From NCBI RefSeq assembly GCF_014203665.1, contig NZ_JACHJN010000012.1, positions 62,001 to 126,000 of the forward strand: DNA of 64,000 nucleotides, read 5' to 3'. Each line of letters begins with the position of its first letter. Within the stretch, counting starts at the first letter, position 1. Source of the DNA: Saccharothrix tamanrassetensis (lineage in GTDB: Bacteria; Actinomycetota; Actinomycetes; Mycobacteriales; Pseudonocardiaceae). Both the position numbers and the translations under genes were made by a program. Under the pieces are notes generated by a model, which saw only the letters and a list, made by a program, of their open reading frames with translations, searched no databases and was not told the origin of the DNA. Positions 26,478 to 35,074 of the stretch are shown here, in pieces.

Positions 26478-27525
26478 GCAGCAGTTCACCGCCGACGGGC
26501 ACGACCGGCGCGCGGCGGTTGTCCACGACCACCAGCTCCGGCCGAGGCCCGGCCTGCCACTGGCCGCCCGCCAGCGGGATCCGGGCCACTCCCGGCACGG
26601 GACCACCGGCCCAGTCGAGCGAGCCGACCGCCGTCTCCAGCCTGGCGCCCGCCAGCACCTCGGCCGTGCCGGCGCGGGTGGCCGAGGCGGCGACCGCGTG
26701 GCAGGCCACCTCCAGCGCAGCGTGCGCCACACCGACGGGTTGCAGCCACGGCGAGCCGGTCGCCGTCTCGTAGGCGGTGGCCAGGTCGCGGCCGCTGCCA
26801 CCGCGATGATCGAGGTCGGGGGTCCAGTAGACGATCGTGGCGACCCGGTCCAGCAGCGCGTGCCGGGCCACCCCGAACGGATAGGTCAGCCAGCGCGAAC
26901 AGGTGACCAGCCGGGGCCGGACCCGGCCGATGGCCGTCGCGAGATCACCCGCGGTCGCGGCCGAGGTCACCACGCCCACGCCCGCCAGGTCGGGCAGCTC
27001 ACCGCCGTGCTCCCGGTAGGACAGGTCCACCAGCCGGTGCCCGCGCGCCTCGGCGACGGGTCGGAACCAGCGCCGCAGCGCCCGGCCCTGCGTGCCGTCG
27101 TTCCACAGGCAGCCCACCGTGAGGGCCGGGCCCAGGCGTTCCCACAGGTCGGCGAACACCGCCGCGATGTCATCCAGACCCCAGCTGAAGTGGAACGCCC
27201 ACCCCGGCCGGTGAGCGTCGCCGAACACCTCGTCGGCGAACACCTGCCACGGCAGGGTCGTGGACACGCACGGCACTTCCCGCTCGGTGCACGCACGCGC
27301 GACCGCGGGCAGCGTCTCCGTGCCGCCCAACGTCACCACCACCCGGACGCCCGCGTCCGCCAGCGACAGCGCGGCGGCACGGGCACCTTCGGGGGTCGAG
27401 GCGCTGTCGCGCACCAGTACGTCAACGGGCCAGGGCAGGGCACGGGCGACGAAGTCCAGCGGCACACCCAGCGGCGCGAGCCTTCCGGTCGCCGCGCGAA
27501 CGACCCCGATCAGCGGTCGTGGCAC
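26461..27525 (-). CDS. Periplasmic-binding-protein-fold (type I) protein lacking a signal peptide
   Basis: The 354-residue sequence follows the type I periplasmic binding protein/Leu-binding fold: a first Rossmann half (LIGVVRAATG, ARAAALSLADAGVRVVVTLGGTE, VPCVSTTLPW), a crossover and a second half (ALTVGCLWNDGTQGR, GVGVVTSAATAGDLATAIGRVRPRLV). There is no signal peptide or lipobox at the start, unlike ABC-transporter binding proteins, and no HTH as in LacI regulators. It could therefore be a cytosolic ligand sensor or an amide-type AmiC-like protein. It overlaps the convergent AOC-like gene by 17 nt. Confidence 0.75.
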   Translation of the reverse strand: MPRPLIGVVRAATGRLAPLGVPLDFVARALPWPVDVLVRDSASTPEGARAAALSLADAGVRVVVTLGGTETLPAVARACTEREVPCVSTTLPWQVFADEVFGDAHRPGWAFHFSWGLDDIAAVFADLWERLGPALTVGCLWNDGTQGRALRRWFRPVAEARGHRLVDLSYREHGGELPDLAGVGVVTSAATAGDLATAIGRVRPRLVTCSRWLTYPFGVARHALLDRVATIVYWTPDLDHRGGSGRDLATAYETATGSPWLQPVGVAHAALEVACHAVAASATRAGTAEVLAGARLETAVGSLDWAGGPVPGVARIPLAGGQWQAGPRPELVVVDNRRAPVVPVGGELLLSPPA

Positions 27526-27649
27526 GGCGGCACCGTATCGACCGCCCGGCCACCACGATCGGGCGATCCCCGCGCATCACCCCGACCGCGTTGGCCGGTG
27601 ACAGCGGAGCTTGAGCCGGTGAACACGTCCCCGTGGTCACGGGCAATCT

Positions 27650-28114
27650 TCAGGCGGGCGGCGGGTTGTCGAGGAGTACCACTCCATACTGAGCCAGGAG
27701 GTCGGCGTGCTCCGTGTCGCGACGCGCGTCGGCGGGTCCGATCGACTGGAAGTAGCCCTCGATGGCTCCGGGATTGTTGATGACCAGGACCTCTGCGGTC
27801 GTCGTGATGGGTTGGAACGTGTGGGGGACGAAGCGCGGTCCGTAGACGTAGGCGCCGGCCTCGGCGTCGTGCACGTCGCACTCGTCGAGCGAGTTCGATC
27901 CCACCCAGAAGCGGACTCGACCCGATAAGACCACCCAGCTCTCGTCCTCGCGACTGTGGCTGTGCAGTGGTGGCGCGGCGTCGCGGCGCATGACGAGCCG
28001 CAGGACGCTGACCGCGCCGCTGGTCTCGGCGGTCGACACGACCTGCTCGTTCGTGTTGTCGTAGTAGCGGTAGACCTTGCCGCCACCCGGGTTCCGTACT
28101 AAGGCAATGCTCAT
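27650..28114 (-). CDS. Cupin-domain protein
   Basis: The 154-residue protein has a single cupin barrel. The metal-binding motif 1 is present as PPLHSHSREDESWVVLSGRVRFWVG (His, His, Glu), and motif 2 as GPRFVPHTFQ. Such cupins act as small dioxygenases, isomerases or quercetinase-like enzymes, or as ligand sensors. The start at ATG 28114 is supported by AAGGGG 8 nt upstream and is preferred over longer in-frame extensions. It is monocistronic. A perfect 14-bp palindrome about 130 nt upstream may control it. Confidence 0.88.
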   Translation of the reverse strand: MSIALVRNPGGGKVYRYYDNTNEQVVSTAETSGAVSVLRLVMRRDAAPPLHSHSREDESWVVLSGRVRFWVGSNSLDECDVHDAEAGAYVYGPRFVPHTFQPITTTAEVLVINNPGAIEGYFQSIGPADARRDTEHADLLAQYGVVLLDNPPPA

Positions 28115-28245
28115 TCGAGACCCCTTCCCCTCCCCGGTCGCTCGCACGAGGGCTGCGTGTGCGTCGATCCCGGCTGGGCGGTGGTCACCTGACACGACCG
28201 TCACCACGCACGGCCCGGCATCGGCGACCGTCCACCACGAATCTT

Positions 28246-28259
28246 GTTGAATATTCAAC
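28246..28259. promoter_or_regulatory. Perfect palindrome GTTGAATATTCAAC, candidate operator
   Basis: A 14-bp perfect palindrome made almost entirely of A/T bases stands out in this GC-rich DNA. It lies upstream of the cupin gene on the minus strand. Perfect AT-rich dyads of this length are typical of MarR-, PadR- or TetR-family operators. No regulator gene is adjacent. Confidence 0.5.
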
Positions 28260-28467
28260 CACTGAAGCCTGTTGACCGCAACGATGGACAACCCCTGACA
28301 CGTAACCAGTGAGGAGCAGACCGACGTGGTGCCGTTGGGTACCACCCCGATCAGGCGACGCGGCAAACCGTGCGCGGGTGGCTCTCGTCGTCGGAGAGGA
28401 ACGACGCCGGTACCTGCGCCTGGTCGGGTGACGGTGGTGCGGTCGGCTCGGAAGAAGCGGCGTAGCG

Positions 28468-28498
28468 GGGGCGGGGCTTCCCGGGAAAGCCCCGCCCC
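28468..28498 (-). terminator. Terminator of the GH3 glucosidase gene
   Basis: A 12-bp stem GGGGCGGGGCTT (28468-28479) with its complement at 28487-28498 closes a 7-nt loop. It begins 6 nt beyond the glucosidase stop on the minus strand. Confidence 0.85.
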
Positions 28499-28504
28499 GT
28501 GGGG

Positions 28505-31111
28505 CTAGCTCAGCTCGGCGCAGGTTCTCGCGTCCGGGTCCTGGGCCGCCTTCGGCACCCAGCGGACGTTCGCGAACGACGCCTGGAACGGGCCGTCGGT
28601 GAACACCAGGAATGGGATGTTGACCTTCTCCGCGTCCAGACCGGCCGCCGTCAGGCAGGAGACCGGGATCTTCATGGTCGCCTTCTGCCCCACTGGCAGG
28701 TCGGTGAACACCTTGGTGGCGTTGACCTCGGCGAGGCACGGCCACGAGCAGTGCGCGCCCAGCGCCGTCCGATTGGTCGGAGGCTGGTGCACGACCACGT
28801 CGAACACCACCGCGGCGTTCGCGTTGAGGTAGCCGCGCAGGTCCGCACCGCCGGCGGGGTTCGCCAGGTAGATCTGACCCGGGCCGGTGCCTGTCCACGT
28901 GACCTTCAACGCGTCGCCCGACGCGTTGACGTCCGCCGGTACGACGGAGACCGTGCTGTGCGCCGCCGTGCCGTCCGAACCGATCTCGGTGCCGTCCCAG
29001 TTGTCCGGCGATGACAGGTAGCCCCGGTACGGTGCGATGTCCTTGCGCACGAACAACTCCAGGTCCTCGGTCGCCGTGCCACCGCCGCCGTCGTCATCGC
29101 ACCCGGCTTGCGGCGAGGTCTCGTCCAACTGCCCGATCGTGGTGCGCTGCCACGACTTCAAGCCGTATCCCGGCTTGAACAGCGGGTCGTAGCCCTCCTG
29201 CCCGGGGTTGAGCGAGGTCTGGCAGGCGCTGCGTGGCCACGAGTAGGACAGTGTCCCGGTGAAGCCCGGGTAGGTGTAACGCCCGCGCACCAACAGGTCC
29301 GCGATGCCGCCGCCCTCGGTGCCGGGCAGCCACGACGCCACGAACGCGTCGGACCGGTTCAGTTCCTTGTTGACGTACAACGGCCGGCCCGACAGGTACA
29401 CCGTCACGACCGGCGCGCCGCGACCGCGCACCTTGTCCAGCACGGCCAAGTCCTGCGGATACAGCTTGGCCGCTTCGAGGGTGCGCCTGCCGAGGTCGCC
29501 GGTCCCCTCGGCGTACGGGGTTTCCCCGATCACCGCCACGACCGCGTCGAACCCGGCCGGGTCCACGTCGCCGGTTTCGCTGAACGTCACGTTCTCCTCG
29601 CCCAACGCTTGGCGCAGGCCGCCGAGGACGGTGGTGCCGTGGGGGAAGTCCGCGTTGGTGTTTCCGGTGCCCTGCCAGGTCAACGTCCAGCCGCCGGTCT
29701 GGTTCTGGAGGCTGTCCGCGCTCTTGCCGACCACCAGCACCTTCGAGTGCGGCTTCAACGGCAACACGCCGCCGTTGTTCTTCAGCAGAACCTGGGATTC
29801 GCGCACCGCTTGACGGGCGACCTTGCGCGCTCCCAATGCCTTCTCGTTCCCCGCGCCCGGTCGCGCGGAGGGCTTCTCGCCGTCCAGCACACCCGCCCGC
29901 AGCTTGACCCGCAGGATCCGGGTCACCGCGTCGTCGATGCGCGCCAACGGGATCTGCCCACCCTCGACCTGGGCCACCGTGCCGGCGATGAACTCCTTCC
30001 AGTCGGTCGGGACCATCGCCACGTCGATGCCCGCGTTGATCGCCTGCGGGCACGAGTAGTTCGAACAACCGGCGACCTGGCCGATGCCGTTCCAGTCGGA
30101 CACGACGAGACCGTCGAAGCCCATCTTGTCCTTGAGGACGTCGTTCAGGGCCAACCTGCTGCCGTGCAGCTTGCCTTCGCCGATGCCGAGTTCCGCGTTC
30201 ACCCAGCTGCCGAGCGACACCATCACGGTCTGCGCGCCCGCCCCCAGCGCGCCGTAGTAGCCCTGACCGTGCTTGTTGATCATCTCGGCGACGGAGGACG
30301 GGTTCACGCCCTGGTCCCGACCGCCGAGCGTGCCGCCGTCACCGATGAAGTACTTGGCCGTGGACAGCACGTCCACTCGCCGCCGGTCCGAACCCTGCAG
30401 GCCCTTCACGGCCTCGTAGCCGTACGCGCGGGTGATCCGCGGGTCCTCGGAGTACCCCTCGTACGTGCGGCCCCAGCGGTCGTCCTGCGGCACGGCCAAC
30501 GTGGGCGCGAACGTCCAGTCCTGGCCCGTGGCGCGCAGCTGCTCTGCGGTGGCCTCGCCGATGTCGCGGACCAGGCACGGGTCGTGTGCCGCGCCCAGAC
30601 CGATGTTGTGCGGGAAGATCGTCGCGCCGTGGACGTTGTTGTTGCCGTGCACCGCGCCGGTGCCCCAGAGCACCGGGATTCCGGTGCGCGAGGTGGTGGA
30701 CGCGGTCCAGTACGCGTCGGCGAGGTCGAGCCACGCCCTGGGCGTGGCGTGCTTGTCCCCACCCGGCCACGAACCGGCGCTGTTCAGGACCGAGCCGATG
30801 CCGTACGCGCGCACCTCGTCCGGCGTGATCGCGGTGATCTCGGGCTGCGTCATCTGGCCGACCTTCTCGGCCAACGTCATCGAGCCGAGGAGCTTCCTGA
30901 TCCTCTGCTCGTCGCCCGCGCCCGACTTGACGCGGCTGTCCACTCTCGGCCAGTCGGACAGCACCGGCAACGACTTCTCGATCCGGGCGCACCCGTTCTC
31001 GGTGCGCGGCTCGCCCACCACCGGTCCCTTCGGGGAGGCATCGGCGCCGGCGCTGATGAGTCCGGCGGCGAGCACCGCGGCGAGCACGGCGCCCAGGTGT
31101 CTGCGTGACAT
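28505..31111 (-). CDS. Secreted GH3 beta-glucosidase/exo-glucanase with C-terminal ligand-binding domain
   Basis: The 868-residue enzyme is a GH3 family member of the ExoP/barley exoglucanase type. It has a signal peptide (AVLAAVLAAGLISAGADA), a TIM barrel (residues about 60-410) with the nucleophile Asp in GLVVSDWNG, and substrate-binding motifs NNNVHGATIFPHNIGLGA and TAKYFIGDGGT. The second alpha/beta domain (VLVVGKSADSLQNQTGGWT) follows. A C-terminal jelly-roll (about 700-868) resembles the galactose-binding-like domain of ExoP. It hydrolyses beta-glucosides or beta-glucans outside the cell, releasing glucose. ATG 31111 is preferred over an in-frame TTG two codons earlier. A hairpin terminator follows. 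Confidence 0.93.
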   Translation of the reverse strand: MSRRHLGAVLAAVLAAGLISAGADASPKGPVVGEPRTENGCARIEKSLPVLSDWPRVDSRVKSGAGDEQRIRKLLGSMTLAEKVGQMTQPEITAITPDEVRAYGIGSVLNSAGSWPGGDKHATPRAWLDLADAYWTASTTSRTGIPVLWGTGAVHGNNNVHGATIFPHNIGLGAAHDPCLVRDIGEATAEQLRATGQDWTFAPTLAVPQDDRWGRTYEGYSEDPRITRAYGYEAVKGLQGSDRRRVDVLSTAKYFIGDGGTLGGRDQGVNPSSVAEMINKHGQGYYGALGAGAQTVMVSLGSWVNAELGIGEGKLHGSRLALNDVLKDKMGFDGLVVSDWNGIGQVAGCSNYSCPQAINAGIDVAMVPTDWKEFIAGTVAQVEGGQIPLARIDDAVTRILRVKLRAGVLDGEKPSARPGAGNEKALGARKVARQAVRESQVLLKNNGGVLPLKPHSKVLVVGKSADSLQNQTGGWTLTWQGTGNTNADFPHGTTVLGGLRQALGEENVTFSETGDVDPAGFDAVVAVIGETPYAEGTGDLGRRTLEAAKLYPQDLAVLDKVRGRGAPVVTVYLSGRPLYVNKELNRSDAFVASWLPGTEGGGIADLLVRGRYTYPGFTGTLSYSWPRSACQTSLNPGQEGYDPLFKPGYGLKSWQRTTIGQLDETSPQAGCDDDGGGGTATEDLELFVRKDIAPYRGYLSSPDNWDGTEIGSDGTAAHSTVSVVPADVNASGDALKVTWTGTGPGQIYLANPAGGADLRGYLNANAAVVFDVVVHQPPTNRTALGAHCSWPCLAEVNATKVFTDLPVGQKATMKIPVSCLTAAGLDAEKVNIPFLVFTDGPFQASFANVRWVPKAAQDPDARTCAELS

Positions 31112-31522
31112 CGGCAAGTCCGTTCATCGACATGCGGCGGCATGGCTGCCCGATCCTCACGAAACCACCGGGGCGCGGTCAAGATCGACAACAGGGCGCT
31201 CCCTCGCAGGTGTTAGGGCTAACGGCGTCACCCCGAAGGCAGCCGAGTCGTCTTCCGGGTGTGACGCGGCCAGGTGCCGGCGGCGGGCGGCGGGTGTGCC
31301 GTAGCGGGAAGCCTCCTTCCGGTGCAGGTCACGGGGGCTGTTGCCGCACTCGGCCTCGTGGGACGGCTGGTGGACCTCGGTGTCGGGCATCGCAGGGCGC
31401 CCGCCGTACGAGCCTTCGGCTTTGCGAGGGCGGCCCGGTGGTGGATCGGATCATCGTCGCCTCGATCCACTGAGGATGGGTCGTCTCGATCCACTGTCGG
31501 CACGGGTACCGTGTTGCGCACG
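31112..31522. promoter_or_regulatory. Regulatory region of AraC gene with direct and inverted repeats
   Basis: This 411-nt region between divergent genes has no supported coding sequence. Near its right end CTCGATCCACTG occurs twice (31461-31472 and 31485-31496), 24 nt apart. GTGGATCG at 31441-31448 is the reverse complement of the core CGATCCAC. The cluster sits 27-82 nt upstream of the AraC-type gene, a good position for autoregulatory binding. Confidence 0.45.
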
Positions 31523-32338
31523 ATGTTCAGTTCAGTGACGCCCGGCGGGCACTTGGGCGAGTTCGTGGCCTTGCTCTGGCTGCACGAGTCCGCAGGCCCG
31601 GGGCAGGGAGCGGAACTGCGGCTGCCGACCGGCACGGTCGAGCTCGTGGTCAATCTCGCCGCGGACTCCTTCTGGATGTCCGACGACGCCGGTGTGCGGC
31701 GACGTCATTCCGGCACGTTGGTAGCCGGGCCGTACCGGCGCGCCTACGTCCTGGAGGCCACGCAGCAGACGCACGTCATCGGCGCGGTGTTCCGGCCCGG
31801 CCGGGCGCGGGCCTTGGTCGACGTGCCGCTGCACGAGCTCTCCGATCGCCACGTCGCCCTGGAGGACCTCTGGGGCCTCGGCGCCACGCGGGTGCGTGAG
31901 CAGGTGCTCGCCGCACCCGGTGCGACGGGCAAGTTGCGGGTGCTCGAAGCAGCGCTGAGCGACCGGTTGACGGGCTCGGGTCAGGCCGCTCACCCGCTGG
32001 TCGCCGCGGCGACCGGGTGGCTCTCCCGGATGCCTGAACGTCCCGGCGTCGGCGAACTCGGTGACCGGCTGGGACTGACCTCCCGCCGCGTGCAGCAGGT
32101 GTTCCGCGCCGAAGTCGGGCTCAGCCCCAAGGGCTACCAGCGTCTGCAGCGCTTCCGCTCGGTGCTCGACGGCATCGACCGGGTCGATCGGGTCGGCTGG
32201 TCGGCCTTCGCGGTGGAGCGCGGCTACTACGACCAAGCGCACCTCGATCGCGACTTCCACGCCCACAGCGGACTGTCGCCCACCGCGTACCTGCGGGGCC
32301 GGGGAAGACGGATCAACCACGTGCCACTGCCGCAGTAG
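31523..32338 (+). CDS. AraC-family transcriptional regulator
   Basis: The 271-residue protein has an N-terminal sensor domain of the DUF6597 type (ELRLPTGTVELVVNLAADSF, ATQQTHVIGAVFRPGRARALVDVPLHEL). The C-terminal double helix-turn-helix includes PGVGELGDRLGLTSRRVQQVFRAEVGLSPKGYQRLQRF followed by GYYDQAHLDRDF and the family-typical GLSPTAYL. ATG 31523 is preferred because longer extensions are basic and poorly conserved in character. It probably regulates itself and the adjacent VOC gene, which starts 176 nt downstream on the same strand. Confidence 0.92.
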   Translation: MFSSVTPGGHLGEFVALLWLHESAGPGQGAELRLPTGTVELVVNLAADSFWMSDDAGVRRRHSGTLVAGPYRRAYVLEATQQTHVIGAVFRPGRARALVDVPLHELSDRHVALEDLWGLGATRVREQVLAAPGATGKLRVLEAALSDRLTGSGQAAHPLVAAATGWLSRMPERPGVGELGDRLGLTSRRVQQVFRAEVGLSPKGYQRLQRFRSVLDGIDRVDRVGWSAFAVERGYYDQAHLDRDFHAHSGLSPTAYLRGRGRRINHVPLPQ

Positions 32339-32514
32339 CCCGTTTCGCATTCGTCCAAGACGCCGTGCGCGCTTGCGCAGCAGGCTCGTGGACATGGTCG
32401 ACAACGATTCATGAGGCTCACGGACGTCGGGTCGGCCTCCGGTCAGCTTCGTCGGCCGGCACCAGCCCATCACTGCTGTCGAGTACCACCAGCGCAACCG
32501 AGGAGGTCGTTGCT

Positions 32515-32871
32515 TTGTCCGTGACGAGGATCGTGGCATACGCCCAGGGAACCGATCTGCCTGCCTCACAGGCGTTCTACACCGAGGTGCTGGGCCTGGA
32601 GGTCGTCATGCGGGAGCCCGTGCTCGGGCTGGCTTCGCCGGTCAACCCGTCGACGCAGGTCATCATCCCTCCGGCCGGGATGGAGGACCCCGCCCCGAGC
32701 TTCGGCCTCGACCTCGGCGACCCGGCGGCCGTCGACGCCGCGCACGCGGCGGCCCTGGAGCGAGGTCTCCGCGTGGTGTATCCCATCAGGGACGAGCCGT
32801 GGGGTGTGCGCCGCTTCTTCGTCGAGGACCCCGGCGGCACGATCATCAACGTCCTCGCGCACCTCTCGTGA
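32515..32871 (+). CDS. VOC/glyoxalase-fold protein
   Basis: The 118-residue protein shows the paired beta-alpha-beta-beta-beta units of the vicinal-oxygen-chelate fold: FYTEVLGLEVVMREP, ALERGLRVVYPIRDEPWGVRRFFVEDPGGTIINVLAH. Candidate metal ligands are few: a His ends the final strand and a Glu lies in VEDPGG. It could be a dioxygenase/isomerase, an antibiotic-binding protein or a lyase. A TTG start at 32515 is inferred from a strong AGGAGG 8 nt upstream; GTG 32521 is the alternative. Linked to the preceding AraC regulator. Confidence 0.85.
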   Translation: MSVTRIVAYAQGTDLPASQAFYTEVLGLEVVMREPVLGLASPVNPSTQVIIPPAGMEDPAPSFGLDLGDPAAVDAAHAAALERGLRVVYPIRDEPWGVRRFFVEDPGGTIINVLAHLS

Positions 32872-32886
32872 GCGCGTCGGAACCGG

Positions 32887-32925
32887 TGTCAACCTTTCGG
32901 GCGGTCAGGTCGGTTACATGAGGTA
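32887..32925 (+). promoter_or_regulatory. Candidate ECF-type autoregulated promoter
   Basis: The segment TGTCAACCTTTCGG, a 13-15 nt spacer and GTTACATGAGG precede the sigma gene by about 30 nt. ECF sigma factors commonly recognise AAC-type -35 boxes at their own promoters. This is a positional inference. Confidence 0.3.
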
Positions 32926-32952
32926 GACGACCGGCCGGGTGAAGGGCAGCGG

Positions 32953-33465
32953 GTGGCCAGTGGCGATGAGGGCGGCTATGGGGAGTTCGTGCGCACGGGC
33001 TACGAGGGGTGGTTCCGGTATGCGGTCGCGTTGACCGGTGGGGACCGGGACCGGGCGTACGACCTGGTGCAGGAGGCGCTCGCGCGGTGCCTGCGGCGAG
33101 CCGGCAAGGAGCGGACGGAGCTGTCCGCCGCGTACGTGTACGCGGCGGTGCTGAACGTGTTCCGGGACGGGTTGCGCCGCGGGGAGCGCTCGTTGCGGCG
33201 GGAGTTGGCCGCGGCCGTGCCGGACGTCGTGCCGGACGTGGCCGATCCGGTGGTGGACCGGGCGCGGGTGATGCGGCTGTTGGGGCAGGTGTCGACGAGG
33301 CAGCGGGAGGTGCTCGCGGCGCGGTTCCTGCTGGATCTCAGCGAGCGGGACGCCGCCCGGTTGCTGGGGTGCTCGGTCGGGTCGGTGAAGACGCTGGCCT
33401 CGCGGGGGCTGGCCAGGCTGCGGGTGCTGCTGGGGACGAGGGAAGGGGCTGGGGTCGATGGGTGA
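32953..33465 (+). CDS. ECF-type RNA polymerase sigma factor (SigE-like)
   Basis: The 170-residue protein contains sigma region 2 (YEGWFRYAVALTGGDRDRAYDLVQEALARCLRR) and region 4 (LGQVSTRQREVLAARFLLDLSERDAARLLGCSVGSVKTLASRGLARLR), the hallmark of group 4 sigma factors of the actinobacterial SigE family. The stop overlaps the next gene by 8 nt, showing tight coupling with its partner, a membrane protein that is probably an anti-sigma or regulatory factor. Confidence 0.93.
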   Translation: MASGDEGGYGEFVRTGYEGWFRYAVALTGGDRDRAYDLVQEALARCLRRAGKERTELSAAYVYAAVLNVFRDGLRRGERSLRRELAAAVPDVVPDVADPVVDRARVMRLLGQVSTRQREVLAARFLLDLSERDAARLLGCSVGSVKTLASRGLARLRVLLGTREGAGVDG

Positions 33466-34900
33466 GCGGGACGGACAGGGCCGGGACCGCGTGGCCGTCG
33501 ACGCCGCTGCCGCCCGGGATGCGCGGTTCGGGCAGGCGTTGAGGGCTGCCCTGCTGGACGCTCCCGACGGTGTCCCGGACCCGGAACGGGTGGAGGCCGC
33601 GGTTCGGGCGGCGGGGGCGACACCCGTCGCGCGCTCGCGGAGGGGGGTGTGGCTGGCCGCGGGTGTGGTGACGGTCCTATTGGTCGGGGTGGCGGCCGGT
33701 TGGCAGTTCACGCGCCGAGGGTCGGGCCCGGAGTCGACGACTGTGCCCGTCCTGCAGTTCACGCCGGGGGAGGAGCGCAACCCGCAGGTGCTGCTGTCGG
33801 GGTTGGCGGAGCTGGCGGAGAAGCAGCCGGGCCCCGCGGGCTCCGGGCCGTGGCTGTACCGGGTCGGTCGGCAGTGGAACTTCAGCACGTCGGTCGACAC
33901 CGAGGGGAAGCTGCTCGGGCAGGGGTTGGGGGAGGACTGGTCGCAGTCCTGGACCGGTGGGGACGGCGCGGTCCGGTGGACGCGGGTCTCGGTCGATCCC
34001 TCCAGGGGTGCCTGGGAGCCGCTGGCGGTCGACGATCCCGCGAAACGGCAGGAAGATGCGCTGCCGCCGGTCGGCACGGTGTCGGCGGAACAGGTCCGCG
34101 AGTGGCTGCTGAAGCAGGTGCGGTCGGGGACCTCCACGAGTCCGGGTGACGAGCGGTCGACCGCCCAGTGGTTCCAGGCGGTGTCCGGTGACCGCGCCGC
34201 GGACGACCCGGTGTTCGCGGCCGTCGCGCTGCGGATGCTGGCCTCGTTGCCCGGGATCACCGTGGAGGGAGAAACGCGGGACCGGGCCGGGCGGCGCGCG
34301 GTCGCGGTGTCCGCGGTGTCGGAGCTACCCGGTGAACGGTTTCCCAAGCAGCGGCTCTACCTGCTGATCGATCCGCAGACGGGGATGATGCTGGCCGGCG
34401 AGACGGTGGGGTTGACCGCCGGCGAGGGCGCGCTGGGCGCGTCGGTGCCGCTTCCCGCCACGCTGGCGTACGACCTGTGGTTCCCCGGGGTGTTCGTCGC
34501 GGACAAGCACACCCATGCGTTCCTCGGGGCCGGGCAGGCCGCCGGTGCGGCGCCCGCGTCGGCGGTGCCCGCGGTGCGGGGCCGGGCGTGGTGCTTCAAG
34601 TCGGCGGACCTGCGCGACAAGGCCGAGCCGGTGGGGACCGGTGATCCGACCACTCCCCGGGACATCGGCGAGAAGGAACGCGGTCCCGTGGAGGTGTGCT
34701 CGCTGACCTGGCAGAGCGACCGCTACGGGTGGACGACCGGCACGGTCGGTCGGAGGAACCAGGGTGACCACCCCGTTCCGCCGTTGGCCGCGTGCGTGCT
34801 CACCGAGCGGGTGCCCGGTGTGGAACCGACCACGGTGGCGGCGGTGTTCCCCGGCGGCGAGGGCACGTGCCGCACCCTGGGGCTGCCCGACGCCCAGTGA
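33458..34900 (+). CDS. Single-pass membrane protein, likely sigma-factor partner (CU044_5270-like)
   Basis: After a 62-residue cytosolic N-terminus one transmembrane helix (WLAAGVVTVLLVGVAAGWQF, about 64-84) leads to a large extracellular domain of about 390 residues. The layout, the overlap with the sigma gene and segments such as WLYRVGRQWNFSTSVD and YLLIDPQTGMMLAGETV resemble the actinobacterial family called CU044_5270, which often follows SigE-type ECF genes. A classical zinc anti-sigma HxxxCxxC motif is absent, so it may control the sigma factor by a different route or be its effector. Two Cys pairs may be extracellular disulfides. Confidence 0.75.
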   Translation: MGERDGQGRDRVAVDAAAARDARFGQALRAALLDAPDGVPDPERVEAAVRAAGATPVARSRRGVWLAAGVVTVLLVGVAAGWQFTRRGSGPESTTVPVLQFTPGEERNPQVLLSGLAELAEKQPGPAGSGPWLYRVGRQWNFSTSVDTEGKLLGQGLGEDWSQSWTGGDGAVRWTRVSVDPSRGAWEPLAVDDPAKRQEDALPPVGTVSAEQVREWLLKQVRSGTSTSPGDERSTAQWFQAVSGDRAADDPVFAAVALRMLASLPGITVEGETRDRAGRRAVAVSAVSELPGERFPKQRLYLLIDPQTGMMLAGETVGLTAGEGALGASVPLPATLAYDLWFPGVFVADKHTHAFLGAGQAAGAAPASAVPAVRGRAWCFKSADLRDKAEPVGTGDPTTPRDIGEKERGPVEVCSLTWQSDRYGWTTGTVGRRNQGDHPVPPLAACVLTERVPGVEPTTVAAVFPGGEGTCRTLGLPDAQ

Positions 34901-35074
34901 CAAGGTCGTAATCGGCGTTGATGGCGCCCTGCGGACGACAGTAGGGTTCGTCCGTCTCAGGGCGTCGTCCCCGAATCCCACACTGCTTGCCGAAGACCGT
35001 GCCTGTGGTGGGAACGGGGCAGTCGTCATCTGCCGGACACATCCGCGCGACGGAACAGGAAGCGGGACGAGAAG

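Larger units (their letters stand above)
28115..28504. other. Intergenic region cupin / GH3 glucosidase
   Basis: Apart from the palindrome and the glucosidase terminator this 390-nt stretch holds no supported gene. A 60-residue open frame across 28326-28508 reads through the terminator hairpin and is basic and unlikely to be real. Confidence 0.5.

Noticed and set aside
28326..28508. 60-residue ORF before the GH3 gene
   Set aside because: It reads through the terminator hairpin and is strongly basic, so it is probably not a gene.
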